Positions 10,169 through 18,257 of a stretch of 64,000 bases of DNA are shown one piece after another (the first letter of the stretch is position 1; each line of letters opens with the position of its first letter). The stretch is from assembly GCF_036965045.1 (NCBI RefSeq), contig NZ_JBALOV010000035.1, forward strand, positions 248,001 through 312,000, given 5' to 3'. The DNA comes from Ferdinandcohnia sp036965045 (lineage in GTDB: Bacteria; Bacillota; Bacilli; Bacillales; Bacillaceae_L). The translations under genes were made by a program, and so were the position numbers. The notes beneath the pieces were generated by a model that was given only the letters and a program-made list of their open reading frames with translations, ran no database searches and was not told where the DNA came from.

Positions 10169-10630
10169 ATGTCTGTACAAGCAGCTGTGTTAAAAGTAAT
10201 CGTATTTTCACTCCAAGATGAGGAGTACGGAATCCCGGTTTCCCAGGTGCGGTCTATTGAGAAAGTGCAACATATTACCCGTGTTCCTAGAACAGCACCA
10301 TTTGTTAAGGGTGTTATCAATTTAAGAGGGGTTGTTACTCCCATTATTGATTTAAGAACACGTTTTGGTATGGCTGAATCAGCGTATACGGACAGTACAA
10401 GGATAATAATCGTTGGGACGGAAGATGCTGAGGTAGGGTTAATTGTCGATACGGCAAACGACGTTATGGATATTTTAGTTGACACAATTGAGCCTCCACC
10501 AGAGATTGTCGGTGGTGTTGAAGTGGAATACTTAGAAGGAGTAGCAAAGCTTGAGAAAAGACTACTCATCTTATTAAATTTAGAAAAGGTCCTTAATCCC
10601 GATATCGCAAAGGAAAAGATGGAAGGGTAG
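10169..10630 (+). CDS. cheW: Chemotaxis coupling protein CheW
   Basis: 153 residues forming a single CheW domain, with FSLQDEEYGIPVSQVRSIE near the N-terminus and the core GVINLRGVVTPIIDLR. It joins chemoreceptors to CheA. It has a strong GAGGGGGAG ribosome-binding site, lies 27 bp after cheA and is followed 5 bp later by cheC. Confidence 0.96.
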   Translation: MSVQAAVLKVIVFSLQDEEYGIPVSQVRSIEKVQHITRVPRTAPFVKGVINLRGVVTPIIDLRTRFGMAESAYTDSTRIIIVGTEDAEVGLIVDTANDVMDILVDTIEPPPEIVGGVEVEYLEGVAKLEKRLLILLNLEKVLNPDIAKEKMEG

Positions 10631-10635
10631 TTGCT

Positions 10636-11277
10636 ATGTCATTTTTCGGGCGTATTAATTCTACACATTTAGATATTTTAAAAGAGATTGGAAATATTGG
10701 GGCTGGACATTCTGCAACTGCTTTGTCGAAGCTATTAAATCGAAAAATTGATATGCAGGTACCGAATGTGAGAATCGTTTCTTTTGATGAAATGATGGAA
10801 TTTGCTGGAGGTGCTGAAAATATAGTTGCTGGAATTTTTCTTCGAATTGAAGGGGATTTGTCTGGAAATATGTTTTTCATATTGCAAATCCCACAAGCAA
10901 CAAAATTAATACAGGATTTAATTGGAGATAAAAGCTTCACTTTTGAGTGTGAAATTCCAAATGAAATGGGGATATCAGCTTTTCAAGAGGTTGGCAATAT
11001 TTTGTCAGGTTCCTATCTTACTTCATTATCAGATTTTACAGGGGTGAATTTGTACCCATCGGTTCCTGGATTTTCAATTGATATGGTGGGTGCAATTATT
11101 GGATATGGCTTAATCGAACTTTCACAGGTAAGTGACTTTGCTATTGTCATTGAAACAGAAATTTGTGAAAATGAAAATCCTGATAACAACAATATTAATG
11201 GGCATTTTTTGCTGTTACCAGATCCCGATTCATTTGAAAAAATCTTCACTGCATTGGGAGTCCAAATTCATGATTGA
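10636..11277 (+). CDS. cheC: CheY-P phosphatase CheC
   Basis: 213 residues with both CheC phosphatase half-sites intact: an E..N pair in DILKEIGNIGAGHS near the N-terminus and another in FQEVGNILSGS around residue 120. In Bacillus, CheC dephosphorylates CheY-P and is stimulated by CheD. The 3' end overlaps the cheD start by 8 bp, in keeping with the known CheC-CheD complex. Confidence 0.95.
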   Translation: MSFFGRINSTHLDILKEIGNIGAGHSATALSKLLNRKIDMQVPNVRIVSFDEMMEFAGGAENIVAGIFLRIEGDLSGNMFFILQIPQATKLIQDLIGDKSFTFECEIPNEMGISAFQEVGNILSGSYLTSLSDFTGVNLYPSVPGFSIDMVGAIIGYGLIELSQVSDFAIVIETEICENENPDNNNINGHFLLLPDPDSFEKIFTALGVQIHD

Positions 11278-11767
11278 CACTTCTCAAGTCATAAAAGTTG
11301 GGATAGCTGACATGAATGTCATTGCTGCCCCGAACCTGATCCGCACTTCTGGATTAGGTTCATGTGTTGGGGTTATCATTTATGATCAAACAAAGAAAGT
11401 AGCAGGACTAGCCCATATCATGCTACCAAGCTCTGCGTTGACAAAAGCAGGCAATATGAATGTTGCGAAATACGCAGATACGGCAATAGAGGAGCTCATT
11501 CAAAGAATTATTGGGATTGGTGGTCGAGTTAATGGTTTAAAAGCTAAAATTGCAGGCGGGGCCCAAATGTTTCAATTTCAATCGGGCAGTGATATTATGA
11601 GAATTGGTCCACGCAACGTTGAGGCTGTTGAGGCCGAGTTAAAGCGCTTTAACATTATACTTGTTGCTTCAGATGTTGGTGGGAATAATGGCCGAACAAT
11701 CGAGTTTGACCCTGAAACAACCATTCTTAGAATCCGCACAGTCAGCAAAGGGATTAAGGAAATTTAA
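11270..11767 (+). CDS. cheD: Chemoreceptor glutamine deamidase CheD
   Basis: 165 residues from the ATG at 11270. The catalytic Cys lies in RTSGLGSCVGV, followed by LAHIMLPSS and KIAGGAQMF, all CheD signatures. It deamidates receptor glutamines and activates CheC. The open frame extends upstream through cheC, but the chosen start gives the normal family length and has GGGAG about 10 nt upstream. Overlap with cheC implies coupling. Confidence 0.95.
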   Translation: MIDTSQVIKVGIADMNVIAAPNLIRTSGLGSCVGVIIYDQTKKVAGLAHIMLPSSALTKAGNMNVAKYADTAIEELIQRIIGIGGRVNGLKAKIAGGAQMFQFQSGSDIMRIGPRNVEAVEAELKRFNIILVASDVGGNNGRTIEFDPETTILRIRTVSKGIKEI

Positions 11768-11809
11768 GTGGGTTAAAATGTTTGTAAATGAATGAAAAGG
11801 AGGGGTAGA

Positions 11810-12577
11810 ATGTCCAGATTATCATCGACTGATTACGGGGAAGATTGGCAGAAATGGACCGACTCACGAGATACAGATGCAGGGGATGCCTTGGTTAGAA
11901 AATATATGCCGCTCGTATCATACCATGTACAACGAATCTCCGTCACATTGCCGAAAAGTGTGAATAAAGATGATTTGAAAAGTCTTGGGATGATGGGGTT
12001 ATATGATGCTCTGGAAAAATTCGATCCTTCTCGGGACTTAAAATTTGATACATATGCATCCTTTCGAATCCGGGGAGCAATACTAGACGGCCTCAGAAAG
12101 GAAGACTGGTTACCTAGAAGTTCAAGAGAAAAAACAAAGAAAGTAGAAGCTGCCATCGAAAAGCTAGAACAAAAGTTAATGCGGAACGTTACGATTCCAG
12201 AGATTGCTGCTGAAGTCCAAATGAGTGAAGAAGATGTGTATCAAACAATGAATGAAGGCTTCTTTGCAAATGTTCTATCTATGGATGATCATCAGCATGA
12301 CGACGAGGGTAGTGAAAAAACAGCTTTTTCGATAAAGGATCATGCTACTTTAACACCTGAAGAACATATTGTGAAAAAAGAAATACTCAGTAAACTCACC
12401 GATGTCATCCAACAATTAAATGAAAAAGAGCAATTGATCATTAGTTTGTTTTATAGAGAAGAACTTACTTTAACTGAAATTGGACAAGTAATGGGTTTAT
12501 CGACATCCAGAATATCTCAAATACACTCAAAGGCCCTATTTAAGCTAAGGGATATATTGCAAAAGCACATCCATTAA
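11810..12577 (+). CDS. sigD: Flagellar/motility sigma factor SigD (FliA family)
   Basis: 255 residues with sigma-70 regions in order: region 2 (LVRKYMPLVSYHVQRI through DGLRKEDWLPRSSREK), region 3 (KLEQKLMRNVTIPEIAAEVQMS) and region 4 helix-turn-helix (LTLTEIGQVMGLSTSRISQIHSK). SigD directs late flagellar, autolysin and chemotaxis genes. The ATG at 11810 follows an excellent AAGGAGGGG (11797-11805). An earlier in-frame start at 11792 would add six residues but lies upstream of that site. Confidence 0.96.
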   Translation: MSRLSSTDYGEDWQKWTDSRDTDAGDALVRKYMPLVSYHVQRISVTLPKSVNKDDLKSLGMMGLYDALEKFDPSRDLKFDTYASFRIRGAILDGLRKEDWLPRSSREKTKKVEAAIEKLEQKLMRNVTIPEIAAEVQMSEEDVYQTMNEGFFANVLSMDDHQHDDEGSEKTAFSIKDHATLTPEEHIVKKEILSKLTDVIQQLNEKEQLIISLFYREELTLTEIGQVMGLSTSRISQIHSKALFKLRDILQKHIH

Positions 12578-12606
12578 TATATATCCATTTAAAAGGCGGG
12601 AGGATT

Positions 12607-13971
12607 GTGGCAGAACTCGAGCTCTTAGTATCCAAAGATAAAATGACTGTGCATATCAATGTCAATAAAGATTCAACACCTATTCAAATCAAAGAGTCTG
12701 ATGTCTATTCACAATTATCTAAACATGGTATTACGTTTGGAATAAAGCGTGATGTCATTTCGAAACTGATTGTGAATATGGATGACATGGTTTTTCCCTT
12801 ATTAATTGTGGCGGGGGAGTTACCTAAAAATGGAGAAGACGGTTTTATTAAACTTGAAAGTCTTGAAAAGAAACAAGAAATTCAACCTAACGAAGTATTA
12901 AACTTTCGAAATGTAAAGCAAATACCTTCCGTAAAAGCTGGCCAGCTTGTTGCAACTATATATCCAAGCAGGCCGGGAATTCCAGGGAAAAATGTGTTGG
13001 GTCATTCTGTTTCAGCAAGGAATGGAAAACCCTATCCAATCAGAATAGGTAAAAATATTGTAGAAACTAATGGGAAACTCTATGCCACAATGGACGGACA
13101 GATCAGCATCTTAGATAGGAAAATAAACATTCTCCCCGTCTTTGAAGTGAATGGGGATTTAAATCTTAAAACAGGTAATATTGATTTCATAGGAAATGTT
13201 ACAATTAGTGGGAATGTACCTAGCGACTATGTTGTAAAAGCTAGCGGTGACATCTCAATTTATGGGATTGTCGAAGGTGCACAAATAGATGCCGGAGGAT
13301 CCGTGTATATATCAAGCGGGGTCGTTGGATTTGCAAAAGCAATAGTACGTGCCGAAGAGGACATCATTGCATCATATTTTAACCAATGCCAAGTATATGC
13401 CGGGAAAAATATTGAAGCAACAGGCTCAATTTTACATAGCGTTTGTGTTGCAAAAGGAAATGTTCGCTCACTGACGGGAAGCATTATCGGAGGACTCATT
13501 TCAGCTGGGAGACATGTAATGGCGAAGGACATCGGTAATGCATCGCATACGAAAACAGAAATTCAAATCGCGGCATCTGATCGATTTAGTGAAGAAGAAA
13601 AACAAATACAAACGGAAATAGATGAAACCAAAGTCCAACTTCAGAAAGCTTTACTCATCCTCCAGAAATTAGCTGAAAAATATCAAAAGACATCCACACT
13701 TTCAGAGGATGAAATTTTACTTCTAAAAAGAGACAAACTTACACAAACGGAACTAACAAAAAAATTAGAATTGCTTGATTCGGAATTAATTGAACTTCGT
13801 TCAAAACAAAAGGAAGAAGCAGCATCTTGTTTAATTGCGACCGGCAATCTATATCCAAATGTCTATATCCAGTTTGGAAAATATAAAAGAATCATAAATC
13901 AACTCTTTCATCATGTAAAAGCCCAACTAGTTAATAAAGAGATTTCAATAGACATCTATTCTGAAAAATAA
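12607..13971 (+). CDS. FapA-family (DUF342) protein
   Basis: 454 residues. The N-terminal third holds a small alpha/beta region and a GRPGIPGKNVLG-like loop. The middle is a glycine-rich repeating beta region of the DUF342 type (GNVTISGNVPSDYVVKASGD and following). A charged coiled coil spans about residues 320-400. FapA proteins have been linked to flagellar assembly and to polar targeting in other bacteria; the role in Bacillus is uncertain. It starts at GTG, 29 bp after sigD, with GGGAGG unusually close. B. subtilis, as I recall it, lacks a gene here, so this is a lineage difference in the operon tail. Confidence 0.8.
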   Translation: MAELELLVSKDKMTVHINVNKDSTPIQIKESDVYSQLSKHGITFGIKRDVISKLIVNMDDMVFPLLIVAGELPKNGEDGFIKLESLEKKQEIQPNEVLNFRNVKQIPSVKAGQLVATIYPSRPGIPGKNVLGHSVSARNGKPYPIRIGKNIVETNGKLYATMDGQISILDRKINILPVFEVNGDLNLKTGNIDFIGNVTISGNVPSDYVVKASGDISIYGIVEGAQIDAGGSVYISSGVVGFAKAIVRAEEDIIASYFNQCQVYAGKNIEATGSILHSVCVAKGNVRSLTGSIIGGLISAGRHVMAKDIGNASHTKTEIQIAASDRFSEEEKQIQTEIDETKVQLQKALLILQKLAEKYQKTSTLSEDEILLLKRDKLTQTELTKKLELLDSELIELRSKQKEEAASCLIATGNLYPNVYIQFGKYKRIINQLFHHVKAQLVNKEISIDIYSEK

Positions 13972-13993
13972 ATATCGGAAGAAGTGAATATAA

Positions 13994-14299
13994 TTGAGTC
14001 TAAAATTAGTTGAATTACAAATTGCGATTCCAAGAACTCAAGACGCCGGGAAGATTCATGAACAATTAATGATGCGCGGACAGCATATGCAAGACCATAT
14101 TTCCTCAGAAAATGAGAAATTGGAGAGAAGAAACCGGACTAAAGTGAATGAAAATAACAAATCAGAAAACGCACAAATACATAAGGATCAATCATCAACC
14201 CCTTTTTCAAATCAGGCTTCACAGAAAACACAATTTGTTGAACAGGAAGAAAAGGAGCAACATCCATATAAGGGTAATTTTATTGATATCGTGGGATAG
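13994..14299 (+). CDS. Small uncharacterised protein of the flagellar operon tail
   Basis: 101 residues from a TTG start with GGAAGAAG upstream. I do not recognise a named domain. The first 40 residues look constrained (LVELQIAIPRTQDAGKIHEQ), while the rest is polar, low in hydrophobics and rich in E, Q, N and K, so probably disordered. There is no signal peptide or membrane segment. It sits between fapA and the DUF6115 gene with gaps of 22 and 10 bp, so it is probably co-transcribed and linked to motility. The coding call rests on spacing, ribosome-binding site and the absence of any competing frame. Confidence 0.7.
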   Translation: MSLKLVELQIAIPRTQDAGKIHEQLMMRGQHMQDHISSENEKLERRNRTKVNENNKSENAQIHKDQSSTPFSNQASQKTQFVEQEEKEQHPYKGNFIDIVG

Positions 14300-14309
14300 A
14301 GGGAATTGA

Positions 14310-14822
14310 ATGACAACCATATTATTTATACTTTGCTTTGCGTTACTTGCAGTTGCCTTTTTTTTAATTATTCTTTTATATCTCAAGATTACACAACTGA
14401 AAGATGTTGAAATGAAACAAGAACGCCTACTCAAGGAATTTGAAAATGTAATCACTTCATATGTGATGGAAATCAAAGAAGAAAATGAAGTGTTTTTAAA
14501 TAGAATTAAAGATGCGAAACATGAACAGGAAGAAGAAAATCATAAAAAATCAATTCAGGTAATAGAGCCGGAATTGACTGAAGAGGATCTTCAAGAGCTC
14601 CTGCCTACCTACCCGAATAAGGAGGATACGGAAGGGATAGTAACGCTTGAAGACGAAGACGATCAAAATACATATGAGAAAAAAGAAAATAATAAAGACA
14701 CTCTAGTAAAAGACATTGAACACCTTATTAAGCTAGGTCTCTCATATGAGGATATTGCAAAAAAATTAAATAAAGGGAAAACTGAAATTGAACTTTTACA
14801 CAAATTTCGTCAAAACCACTAA
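14310..14822 (+). CDS. DUF6115/SwrB-like membrane-anchored protein
   Basis: 170 residues: one N-terminal membrane helix (about residues 3-25), a coiled coil (about 28-75), an acidic linker and a C-terminal helix-turn-helix-like segment (IKLGLSYEDIAKKLNKGKTE). This layout, and the place between sigD and rpsB, correspond to swrB (ylxL) of B. subtilis, which promotes flagellar basal-body maturation. Sequence similarity to SwrB cannot be judged here, so I leave the symbol blank. It has an ATG with GAGGGAA upstream and is the last gene of the motility operon. Confidence 0.75.
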   Translation: MTTILFILCFALLAVAFFLIILLYLKITQLKDVEMKQERLLKEFENVITSYVMEIKEENEVFLNRIKDAKHEQEEENHKKSIQVIEPELTEEDLQELLPTYPNKEDTEGIVTLEDEDDQNTYEKKENNKDTLVKDIEHLIKLGLSYEDIAKKLNKGKTEIELLHKFRQNH

Positions 14823-14828
14823 TTTTTC

Positions 14829-14857
14829 TTGATTGAAGCATTTGATTATGTTATATT
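14829..14857 (+). promoter_or_regulatory. SigA-type promoter of rpsB
   Basis: TTGATT (14829-14834), 17-nt spacer, TATATT (14852-14857). It starts only 7 bp after the swrB-like stop and drives the ribosomal gene rpsB, separating it from the motility operon. Transcription would begin near 14864, giving a leader of about 105 nt. Confidence 0.65.
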
Positions 14858-14878
14858 AATTTTTGGTGTTATCACACA

Positions 14879-14939
14879 CGTTCATAGATTTAAGCATTGG
14901 TGCTGTTTTTTACAGTTTTGTTTAAAGATGATATGAACG
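14879..14939 (+). promoter_or_regulatory. Structured rpsB mRNA leader
   Basis: Three nested pairings are visible: CGTTCATA (14879-14886) with TATGAACG (14932-14939), TTTAA (14889-14893) with TTAAA (14922-14926), and CTGT (14903-14906) with ACAG (14912-14915). The outer stem closes just before the ribosome-binding site. Leaders of ribosomal protein genes often bind their own product, so autoregulation by S2 is a reasonable inference, not shown here. Confidence 0.5.
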
Positions 14940-14970
14940 GAGGAAAAAAAACCATTAGGAGGATTTATCC

Positions 14971-15669
14971 ATGTCAGTAATTTCTATGAAGCAATTGCTT
15001 GAAGCAGGTGTTCACTTCGGTCACCAAACTCGCCGTTGGAACCCTAAAATGAAGCGTTACATCTTTACAGAGCGTAACGGAATCTATATCATTGACCTTC
15101 AAAAAACAGTTAAGAAGGTTGAAGAAGCTTATAATTTCGTTAAGGAATTAGCAGGTAACGGTGGAACAATGCTTTTTGTTGGTACAAAAAAGCAAGCTCA
15201 AGATTCTGTTAAAGAAGAAGCTGAGCGTTCTGGAATGTACTATGTTAACCAACGTTGGTTAGGTGGTACTTTAACAAACTTCGAAACCATTCAAAAACGT
15301 ATCAAGCGTCTTAAAGACATTGAAAAAATGCAAGAAGACGGTACTTTTGATGTTTTACCTAAGAAAGAAGTTGTTGGGCTTAAGAAAGAGTTAGAGCGTC
15401 TTGAGAAATTCTTAGGCGGAATTAAAGATATGAAGCAACTACCAGATGCTTTATTCATCATTGACCCTCGCAAAGAGCGTATTGCAGTTGCAGAGGCTCA
15501 TAAATTAAACATCCCGATCGTAGGTATCGTTGATACAAACTGTGATCCAGATGAAATTGATTATGTAATCCCTGCTAACGATGATGCGATTCGTGCGGTT
15601 AAGCTTTTAACAGGTAAAATGGCAGACGCTATCCTAGAAGCTAAACAAGGTGAAGAAACATCTGCTTAA
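14971..15669 (+). CDS. rpsB: 30S ribosomal protein S2
   Basis: 232 residues, normal for Firmicutes S2. Signatures include LLEAGVHFGHQTRRWNPKMK at the N-terminus, FVGTKKQAQDSVKEEA, NQRWLGGTLTNF, and PDALFIIDPRKERIAVAEA with IVDTNCDPD. It assembles late on the back of the small subunit. It has a strong TTAGGAGG ribosome-binding site, its own promoter and leader, and a terminator before tsf. Codon choice looks highly biased, as expected for a ribosomal gene. Confidence 0.98.
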   Translation: MSVISMKQLLEAGVHFGHQTRRWNPKMKRYIFTERNGIYIIDLQKTVKKVEEAYNFVKELAGNGGTMLFVGTKKQAQDSVKEEAERSGMYYVNQRWLGGTLTNFETIQKRIKRLKDIEKMQEDGTFDVLPKKEVVGLKKELERLEKFLGGIKDMKQLPDALFIIDPRKERIAVAEAHKLNIPIVGIVDTNCDPDEIDYVIPANDDAIRAVKLLTGKMADAILEAKQGEETSA

Positions 15670-15675
15670 TGAGCG

Positions 15676-15714
15676 AAAGGTGATAAGAGGGTTATGCCTT
15701 TTATCACCTTTTTT
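15676..15714 (+). terminator. Rho-independent terminator after rpsB
   Basis: Stem arms AAAGGTGATAA (15676-15686) and TTATCACCTTT (15701-15711), with extra pairing inside the loop, followed by a run of T. It lies 7 bp after the rpsB stop. Since no strong promoter precedes tsf, it probably reduces rather than abolishes read-through. Confidence 0.8.
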
Positions 15715-15814
15715 AAGAACTATATATTTTTCCCGTTTTTAAGTCATAATAGAAACAGAATGTCTAAAGAACAAATCGAACTAGTACATAGTGGTAAATA
15801 AGGAGGAAAACATA

Positions 15815-16696
15815 ATGGCAGTTACTGCACAAATGGTAAAAGAGCTCCGTGAAAAAACTGGAGCAGGTATGATGGACTGTAAAAAGGCTCTTACTGAAAC
15901 TGATGGTGATATGGACAAAGCAATTGACTACCTTCGCGAAAAAGGTATTGCAAAAGCAGCGAAAAAGGGCGATCGTATTGCTGCTGAAGGTTTAACTTCT
16001 ATCGAAGTTTCAGGTAATGAAGCAGTAATCTTAGAAGTAAACTCTGAAACAGACTTCGTTGCAAAAAATGAAGGTTTCCAAACTTTAGTAAAAGAATTGG
16101 GTTCTCATCTTTTAGCGAAGAAGCCAGCTAATGTTGAAGAAGCATTGGAACAAAAGATGGACAATGGTTCAACTGTTTCTGAGTATATCAATGCTGCGAT
16201 TGCAAAAATTGGCGAAAAGCTTTCACTTCGTCGTTTCGAAATTGCTACAAAAGAAGACGGTGACGCATTTGGTGCTTATCTTCATATGGGTGGACGTATT
16301 GGCGTTTTAACTGTTCTAGGTGGTACTTCTGATGCTGATGTTGCAAAGGATGTAGCCATGCACATAGCAGCTGTAAATCCTAAATATGTATCACGCGATC
16401 AAGTTTCTTCTGATGAAGTTGAACGTGAGCGTGAAGTATTAACTCAACAGGCATTAAATGAAGGTAAACCTGAAAATATCGTAGCGAAAATGGTTGAGGG
16501 ACGTCTTGGTAAATTCTTCGAAGATATCTGCCTTCTTGACCAAAGCTTTGTTAAAGACCCAGATCAAAAGGTTCGCAAGTTTGTTGAATCTAAAGGTGCT
16601 ACAGTGAAGAACTTCGTTCGTTACGAAGTTGGTGAAGGAATCGAGAAACGTCAAGATAACTTCGCTGAAGAAGTAATGAGCCAAGTGAAGAAGTAA
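15815..16696 (+). CDS. tsf: Translation elongation factor Ts
   Basis: 293 residues from the ATG at 15815, which follows AAGGAGGAAAA (15800-15810). The N-terminal UBA-like domain (VKELREKTGAGMMDCKKAL) and the TDFVAKNEGF motif identify EF-Ts, the nucleotide exchange factor for EF-Tu. An in-frame GTG at 15791 would add eight residues but lies before the ribosome-binding site, so it is rejected. The gene lies between two terminators, in the usual rpsB-tsf-pyrH-frr order. Confidence 0.98.
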   Translation: MAVTAQMVKELREKTGAGMMDCKKALTETDGDMDKAIDYLREKGIAKAAKKGDRIAAEGLTSIEVSGNEAVILEVNSETDFVAKNEGFQTLVKELGSHLLAKKPANVEEALEQKMDNGSTVSEYINAAIAKIGEKLSLRRFEIATKEDGDAFGAYLHMGGRIGVLTVLGGTSDADVAKDVAMHIAAVNPKYVSRDQVSSDEVEREREVLTQQALNEGKPENIVAKMVEGRLGKFFEDICLLDQSFVKDPDQKVRKFVESKGATVKNFVRYEVGEGIEKRQDNFAEEVMSQVKK

Positions 16697-16706
16697 AAAG
16701 AAAAAA

Positions 16707-16735
16707 GGGAACACGTTATGTGTTCCCTATTTTTT
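16707..16735 (+). terminator. Rho-independent terminator after tsf
   Basis: Perfect stem GGGAACAC (16707-16714) and GTGTTCCC (16720-16727) with a 5-nt loop, followed by TATTTTTT. It lies 10 bp after the tsf stop. Confidence 0.9.
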
Positions 16736-16798
16736 GAAATGGCTAGTATTGCGCCTGAAAAAGATGCTTGTACTTTTTAGATGGAGGTTTTTTATTCG

Positions 16799-17521
16799 AT
16801 GAGTGGTGCCAAATATAAGCGTGTAGTGTTAAAATTAAGTGGTGAAGCATTAGCGGGTGAGCAGGGATTTGGTATAAATCCATCTGTAATCCAGTCTGTG
16901 GCAAAACAAGTGAAGGAAGTTGCTGAACTTGGAGTAGAAGTTGCTGTTGTTGTTGGTGGCGGGAACATTTGGAGAGGCAAGATCGGCAGTGAAATGGGAA
17001 TGGATCGCGCAAATGCGGACTATATGGGAATGCTTGCAACGGTAATGAATTCCTTAGCATTACAGGATAGTCTTGAAAATTTAGGGATCCAAACTCGTGT
17101 TCAAACATCAATTGAAATGCGTCAAGTCGCAGAACCATACATAAGAAGAAAAGCAATTCGTCATCTAGAAAAGAAACGAGTTGTTATTTTCGCAGCAGGT
17201 ACAGGAAATCCTTATTTTTCAACAGATACAACTGCTGCTTTACGTGCTGCTGAAATTGAAGCTGAGGTTATTTTAATGGCTAAAAATAATGTGGATGGTG
17301 TTTATAATGCAGACCCATCAATAGATAAAACAGCTGTTAAATATGACACCTTATCCTATCTAGATGTGATCAAAGAAGGTTTAGCTGTAATGGATTCCAC
17401 TGCTTCTTCACTTTGCATGGACAATGATATTCCGTTAATTGTTTTTTCAATCATGGAAGAAGGAAATATCAAACGTGCCGTACAAGGAGAAAATATCGGA
17501 ACAATTGTAAGGGGGAAATAA
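16799..17521 (+). CDS. pyrH: UMP kinase
   Basis: 240 residues of the amino-acid-kinase fold: KYKRVVLKLSGEALAG at the N-terminus, VVVGGGNIWRG, and the UMP-binding FFSTDTT-like region (GTGNPYFSTDTTAALRA). It converts UMP to UDP in pyrimidine synthesis and is typically activated by GTP and inhibited by UTP. The ATG at 16799 lies 10 nt after GGAGG (16784-16788). The ATG at 16781 would place the ribosome-binding site inside the gene. frr follows 4 bp later. Confidence 0.97.
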   Translation: MSGAKYKRVVLKLSGEALAGEQGFGINPSVIQSVAKQVKEVAELGVEVAVVVGGGNIWRGKIGSEMGMDRANADYMGMLATVMNSLALQDSLENLGIQTRVQTSIEMRQVAEPYIRRKAIRHLEKKRVVIFAAGTGNPYFSTDTTAALRAAEIEAEVILMAKNNVDGVYNADPSIDKTAVKYDTLSYLDVIKEGLAVMDSTASSLCMDNDIPLIVFSIMEEGNIKRAVQGENIGTIVRGK

Positions 17522-17525
17522 CTTT

Positions 17526-18083
17526 ATGGCAAATAACACATTAAATCAAGTGAAAGATAAAATGTCTAAAGCAGTCCAAGCATTGTCTCGTGAACTAGCA
17601 ACAGTTAGAGCTGGTAGAGCGAACCCAGCAATTCTTGATAAGGTTACAGTTGATTATTATGGAGCACCAACGCCTTTAAATCAACTTGCATCAATTAATG
17701 TACCTGAAGCAAGAATGCTTATTATTCAACCATATGACAAGTCCGTTTTAGGTGACATGGAAAAAGCCATTCAAAAGGCTGATTTAGGCCTAAACCCAAC
17801 AAATGATGGATCAATCATTCGTATTTCAATCCCTCCACTAACAGAGGAAAGACGACGTGAACTAGTGAAGGTTGTTAAGAAATATGCGGAAGAGTCTAAA
17901 GTTGCGGTTCGTAATGTTCGTCGTGATGGAAATGATGAATTGAAAAAGCTTGAAAAAAATGGTGAAATCACAGAAGACGAATTACGCAGCCTGACCGATG
18001 ATGTTCAAAAACTCACGGACGACTCTATTAATAAAATTGATTCGATTGCAAAAGAAAAAGAAAAAGAAATCATGGAAGTCTAA
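17526..18083 (+). CDS. frr: Ribosome recycling factor
   Basis: 185 residues, exactly the family length. The long three-helix bundle is evident: ALSRELATVRAGRANPAILDKV in the first helix and the terminal helix rich in K/E (NKIDSIAKEKEKEIMEV). With EF-G it splits post-termination ribosomes. GGGGGAAA lies upstream of the ATG. It ends the rpsB-frr block, with a terminator 30 bp later. Confidence 0.98.
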   Translation: MANNTLNQVKDKMSKAVQALSRELATVRAGRANPAILDKVTVDYYGAPTPLNQLASINVPEARMLIIQPYDKSVLGDMEKAIQKADLGLNPTNDGSIIRISIPPLTEERRRELVKVVKKYAEESKVAVRNVRRDGNDELKKLEKNGEITEDELRSLTDDVQKLTDDSINKIDSIAKEKEKEIMEV

Positions 18084-18111
18084 TCTATTTCAATGTACAA
18101 TATAGTGTAAA

Positions 18112-18143
18112 AAGACCCTCTAACGTTTACAGGGGGTTTTTTT
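18112..18143 (+). terminator. Rho-independent terminator after frr
   Basis: Arms ACCCTC (18114-18119) and GGGGGT (18131-18136), with one G-U pair, around an 11-nt loop, then seven T. It separates the translation block from uppS. Confidence 0.75.
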
Positions 18144-18186
18144 GTTAATACTGACTATTAATTAGTTACCCTGAATGATACAAAAA

Positions 18187-18195
18187 TGGTAAAAT
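18187..18195 (+). promoter_or_regulatory. Extended -10 promoter candidate for uppS
   Basis: TGGTAAAAT matches an extended -10 (TGnTAtAAT type). No good -35 is present; TTACCC at 18165-18170 is the nearest, with a 19-nt spacer. It follows the frr terminator and precedes the palindromic repeat and uppS. Confidence 0.4.
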
Positions 18196-18206
18196 GAAAC
18201 TGGTCT

Positions 18207-18238
18207 AGGTGCAAAAACGCCAAGGCGCATTTGACTCG
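18207..18238 (+). repeat. Palindromic repeat module, copy A (before uppS)
   Basis: Arms CAAAAACGCC (18212-18221) and GGCGCATTTG (18224-18233) around AA, preceded by CTAGGTG. The same module occurs at 19238-19259 and 48194-48215. This copy has two mismatches in the outer stem. It lies between the candidate promoter and the uppS ribosome-binding site, so it would be in the transcript. Confidence 0.7.
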
Positions 18239-18257
18239 GGTGTTGGAGGACTTGCGA

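Noticed and set aside
10048..10569. 173-codon open frame on the - strand opposite cheA/cheW
   Set aside because: It lies wholly across two certain genes, its product is Ser/Thr/Ile-rich with no domain, and no ribosome-binding site or promoter serves it.
16743..17156. 137-codon - strand frame with a Gln-rich stretch
   Set aside because: Antisense to pyrH; the Gln run is just the reverse of the Ala/Val-rich GTT/GCT codons.
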